Below, in pieces: positions 38,744 to 39,773 of a stretch of DNA of 39,773 nt (position 1 is its first letter; each line of letters starts with the position of its first letter). The notes under the pieces were generated by a model. The model saw only the letters and a list, made by a program, of their open reading frames with translations, did no database searches and was not told the DNA's origin. The DNA is from a virus: IMG/VR virus record IMGVR_UViG_3300024346_000185, positions 1 through 39,773 of that record. One strand, 5' to 3'. The translations under genes were made by a program, and so were the position numbers.

Positions 38744-39081
38744 TTTGCAATTCCAAGACCCTTATTAATCTTTTCAAACATTGCCTGCTCTTCTACTTTT
38801 GCTCTAATCTCTTCCAACTCATCATTCAGCATGTCACTGATTGCTTCATAAGCAAAGTGCTTAGTATTATCACCATGCCCTTCAGCCCACCTTCTTACTG
38901 GATTGAATACTTCACCTAACCCTCTGTGATACTCTAGCCCTATATAAGCTACTCCATCTTTAATGAAGTCGAAGATAAGCATTACATCATCTTCATCGAA
39001 GGAGAATCCATTACCTTGAGTTTCTACTAGCTTTGCTCTGAAAGCTCTAGTGATTGCCATTCTTTGTTCTTTCTTGTTCAT
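38740..39081 (-). CDS. small hypothetical early protein (113 aa)
   Basis: 113 residues from ATG 39081 (MNKKEQRMAITRAFRAKLVE; FDEDDVMLIFDFIKDGVAYI; HFAYEAISDMLNDELEEIRA). A longer frame to 39129 crosses the promoter and is rejected. Alpha/beta with helical C-terminus; unknown function. Confidence 0.66.
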   Translation of the reverse strand: MNKKEQRMAITRAFRAKLVETQGNGFSFDEDDVMLIFDFIKDGVAYIGLEYHRGLGEVFNPVRRWAEGHGDNTKHFAYEAISDMLNDELEEIRAKVEEQAMFEKINKGLGIAK

Positions 39082-39103
39082 AACCTTTTTTCCTTTGTTT
39101 GTA

Positions 39104-39137
39104 CCATAATATACGAAGAAGCCTCTCACAAGGCAAC
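39104..39137 (-). promoter_or_regulatory. early-type promoter (GTTG-N20-TATATTATGG)
   Basis: GTTGCC from 39137, TATATTATGG 39113-39104, leader of about 22 nt ending AAAAAAGGTT. Confidence 0.78.
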
Positions 39138-39314
39138 TGTTTCCTCAAATTCTTCCAAATAAATTCTTAAGATTGCTTGAGCCGATTCAAACATCTCTCT
39201 GGCCAATAGTATCTCTGCTACACCTAATACCCGAGCCAAGTCCCTTTCTTTAGGAGTTCTGCTGGTGTCTTCTGAGATTTCTTTGTTAGTTTGTAAGTGC
39301 TTATCCTGTATCAT
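39126..39314 (-). CDS. small hypothetical early protein (62 aa)
   Basis: 62 residues, helical (MIQDKHLQTNKEISEDTSRT; VAEILLAREMFESAQAILRI). ATG 39314 is 2 nt after TATATTAAGG. The last gene of the minus-strand run, facing away from the plus-strand ORF at 39414. Function unknown. Confidence 0.63.
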   Translation of the reverse strand: MIQDKHLQTNKEISEDTSRTPKERDLARVLGVAEILLAREMFESAQAILRIYLEEFEETVAL

Positions 39315-39316
39315 AC

Positions 39317-39350
39317 CCTTAATATACGAAGAACAAGCTCTGAAGGCAAC
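39317..39350 (-). promoter_or_regulatory. early-type promoter (GTTG-N20-TATATTAAGG), divergent partner
   Basis: GTTGCC from 39350, TATATTAAGG 39326-39317. Twenty-nine nt separate its GTTG from that of the plus-strand promoter. Confidence 0.8.
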
Positions 39351-39379
39351 TAAAATATTTTAAAAAAGTTCCCAAAACA

Positions 39380-39413
39380 GTTGGTCCCCTGCCTTCCGGT
39401 TCGTATATTAAGG
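39380..39413 (+). promoter_or_regulatory. plus-strand early-type promoter (GTTG-N20-TATATTAAGG)
   Basis: GTTG 39380-39383, 20 nt ending TTCG, TATATTAAGG 39404-39413, with ATG directly after it at 39414. A perfect match to the minus-strand set; marks a divergent control region. Confidence 0.82.
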
Positions 39414-39569
39414 ATGTCGGAAGATAGTACGAAGGGCGGCTCCAAAGGGGTTGAAGAGATCAGACGGAGTTTGTTCAATGCTCAATGCAGGCAAGTAATA
39501 ATTACTTATATACACATATACCTATATAAACATATAAAGATATACATAAATAAACATATAAGTATATAA
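39414..39569 (+). CDS. small plus-strand ORF (51 aa)
   Basis: MSEDSTKGGSKGVEEIRRSL, then FNAQCRQVIIT, then a Tyr/Ile/Lys-rich repeat-derived tail (YIHIYLYKHIKIYINKHIS). The start is fixed by the promoter touching the ATG. The first 30 residues look genuine; the tail follows the AT-rich repeat tract, so the protein may really be shorter or the ORF may be decaying. Confidence 0.45.
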   Translation: MSEDSTKGGSKGVEEIRRSLFNAQCRQVIITYIHIYLYKHIKIYINKHISI

Positions 39570-39580
39570 AGATATAAGGA
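39497..39580. repeat. AT-rich tract of short ATATA-type repeats
   Basis: Repeats of ATAAACATATA and ATATAAAGATATA (each twice) and a near-palindrome AAGTAATAATTACTT at the left border, with AAGTAATGATTACCTT at the right. Could be an unwinding element or iteron-like region; it is also in frame with the plus ORF. Confidence 0.5.
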
Positions 39581-39773
39581 AGTAATGATTACCTTCAGAG
39601 TAACCCCGCCTTCGGCGGGTCACCCCCCTTGCCTTTCCCCAGTCCCGGCAGGCCAACCCCCCCGGTCCCCCCTTTTTTTTTAAGGCCGGCCCGGTCGAAT
39701 CGATCGAATTAAGGCGGTTAACCCCGGTTAAAACTAAATTTTCCTAGGAAGTTGCCTGCAGGGCATATACATC
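39581..39773. other. GC/poly-C-rich intergenic end region
   Basis: No ORF of note. Stem-loop CCCGCC-TTC-GGCGGG at 39605-39619 without a T-run, two poly-C/T runs (39640-39680), palindromes GGCCGGCC-like (39682-39692) and TTAACCCCGGTTAA (39718-39731), and a GTTGCC box at 39751 that could begin another plus-strand promoter cut by the window edge. Confidence 0.5.

Noticed and set aside
39751-39773. GTTGCC at the right edge as another plus-strand promoter
   Set aside because: The -7 element expected 20 nt further would lie beyond the window, so it cannot be judged.

Overview
This window looks like part of the genome of a large, AT-rich, T4-like myovirus (Caudoviricetes, contractile tail) that infects a Bacteroidota (Flavobacteria-like) host. 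The phage assignment rests on recognisable homologues of T4 baseplate wedge gp25 and gp6, a gp5-type hub protein, a gp55-type late sigma factor, a DnaG/gp61-type primase and a tRNA cluster. The host assignment is inferred from about 20 promoters of the form GTTG-N20-TATATTAAGG, which resemble the Bacteroidota -33/-7 promoter (TTG, about 20 nt, TAnnTTTG) and replace Shine-Dalgarno leaders. All but one gene lie on the minus strand.

Layout, left to right (transcription runs right to left). 1-8.8 kb: conserved accessory or virion-associated proteins. Several have an N-terminal amphipathic helix ending in L-x-E/G, like T4 capsid-targeting signals. They include a 913-residue protein combining a nucleotidyltransferase, a nucleotidylyltransferase and two HExxH sites. 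8.8-11 kb: a PD-(D/E)XK nuclease, the primase and a GIY-YIG protein. 11-24.8 kb: tail, fibre and baseplate genes. 24.8-27.4 kb: late sigma factor, membrane protein and HD hydrolase. 27.4-32 kb: small late genes and five tRNA genes (Leu-UAA, Arg-UCU, initiator-like Met-CAU, Gln-UUG, Glu-UUC) with a 49-residue lipoprotein between two of them. 32.2-39.4 kb: an accessory region of small early genes, mostly unknown, nearly every transcription unit with its own promoter touching the start codon.

The exceptional feature is at 33396-34917. For 1,522 nt the coding (minus) strand contains only three cytosines, and 33396-34677 is a 1,282-nt run with none. The run includes four intact ORFs and the spacers between them. 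It starts at the -7 element of one promoter and ends in the descending arm of a terminator hairpin. The unit is therefore a C-free transcript whose proteins lack Ala, His and Pro entirely and contain one Gln and one Thr in 399 residues. I know of no described system like this. Candidate explanations are transcription-coupled deamination of the non-template strand under selection, or selection for an RNA that can be made or survive without C.

Other unusual elements: three fused terminator-promoters in which the -33 box lies in the terminator loop; a plus-strand promoter feeding a GC-rich non-coding stretch (35.0-35.2 kb); two intergenic arrays of ACCGTAG in opposite orientation (32.05-32.21 and 35.5-35.63 kb); and a late-promoter-like TATTTATA upstream of late genes and the tRNA cluster. 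All functional calls come from reading motifs; no database search was run.
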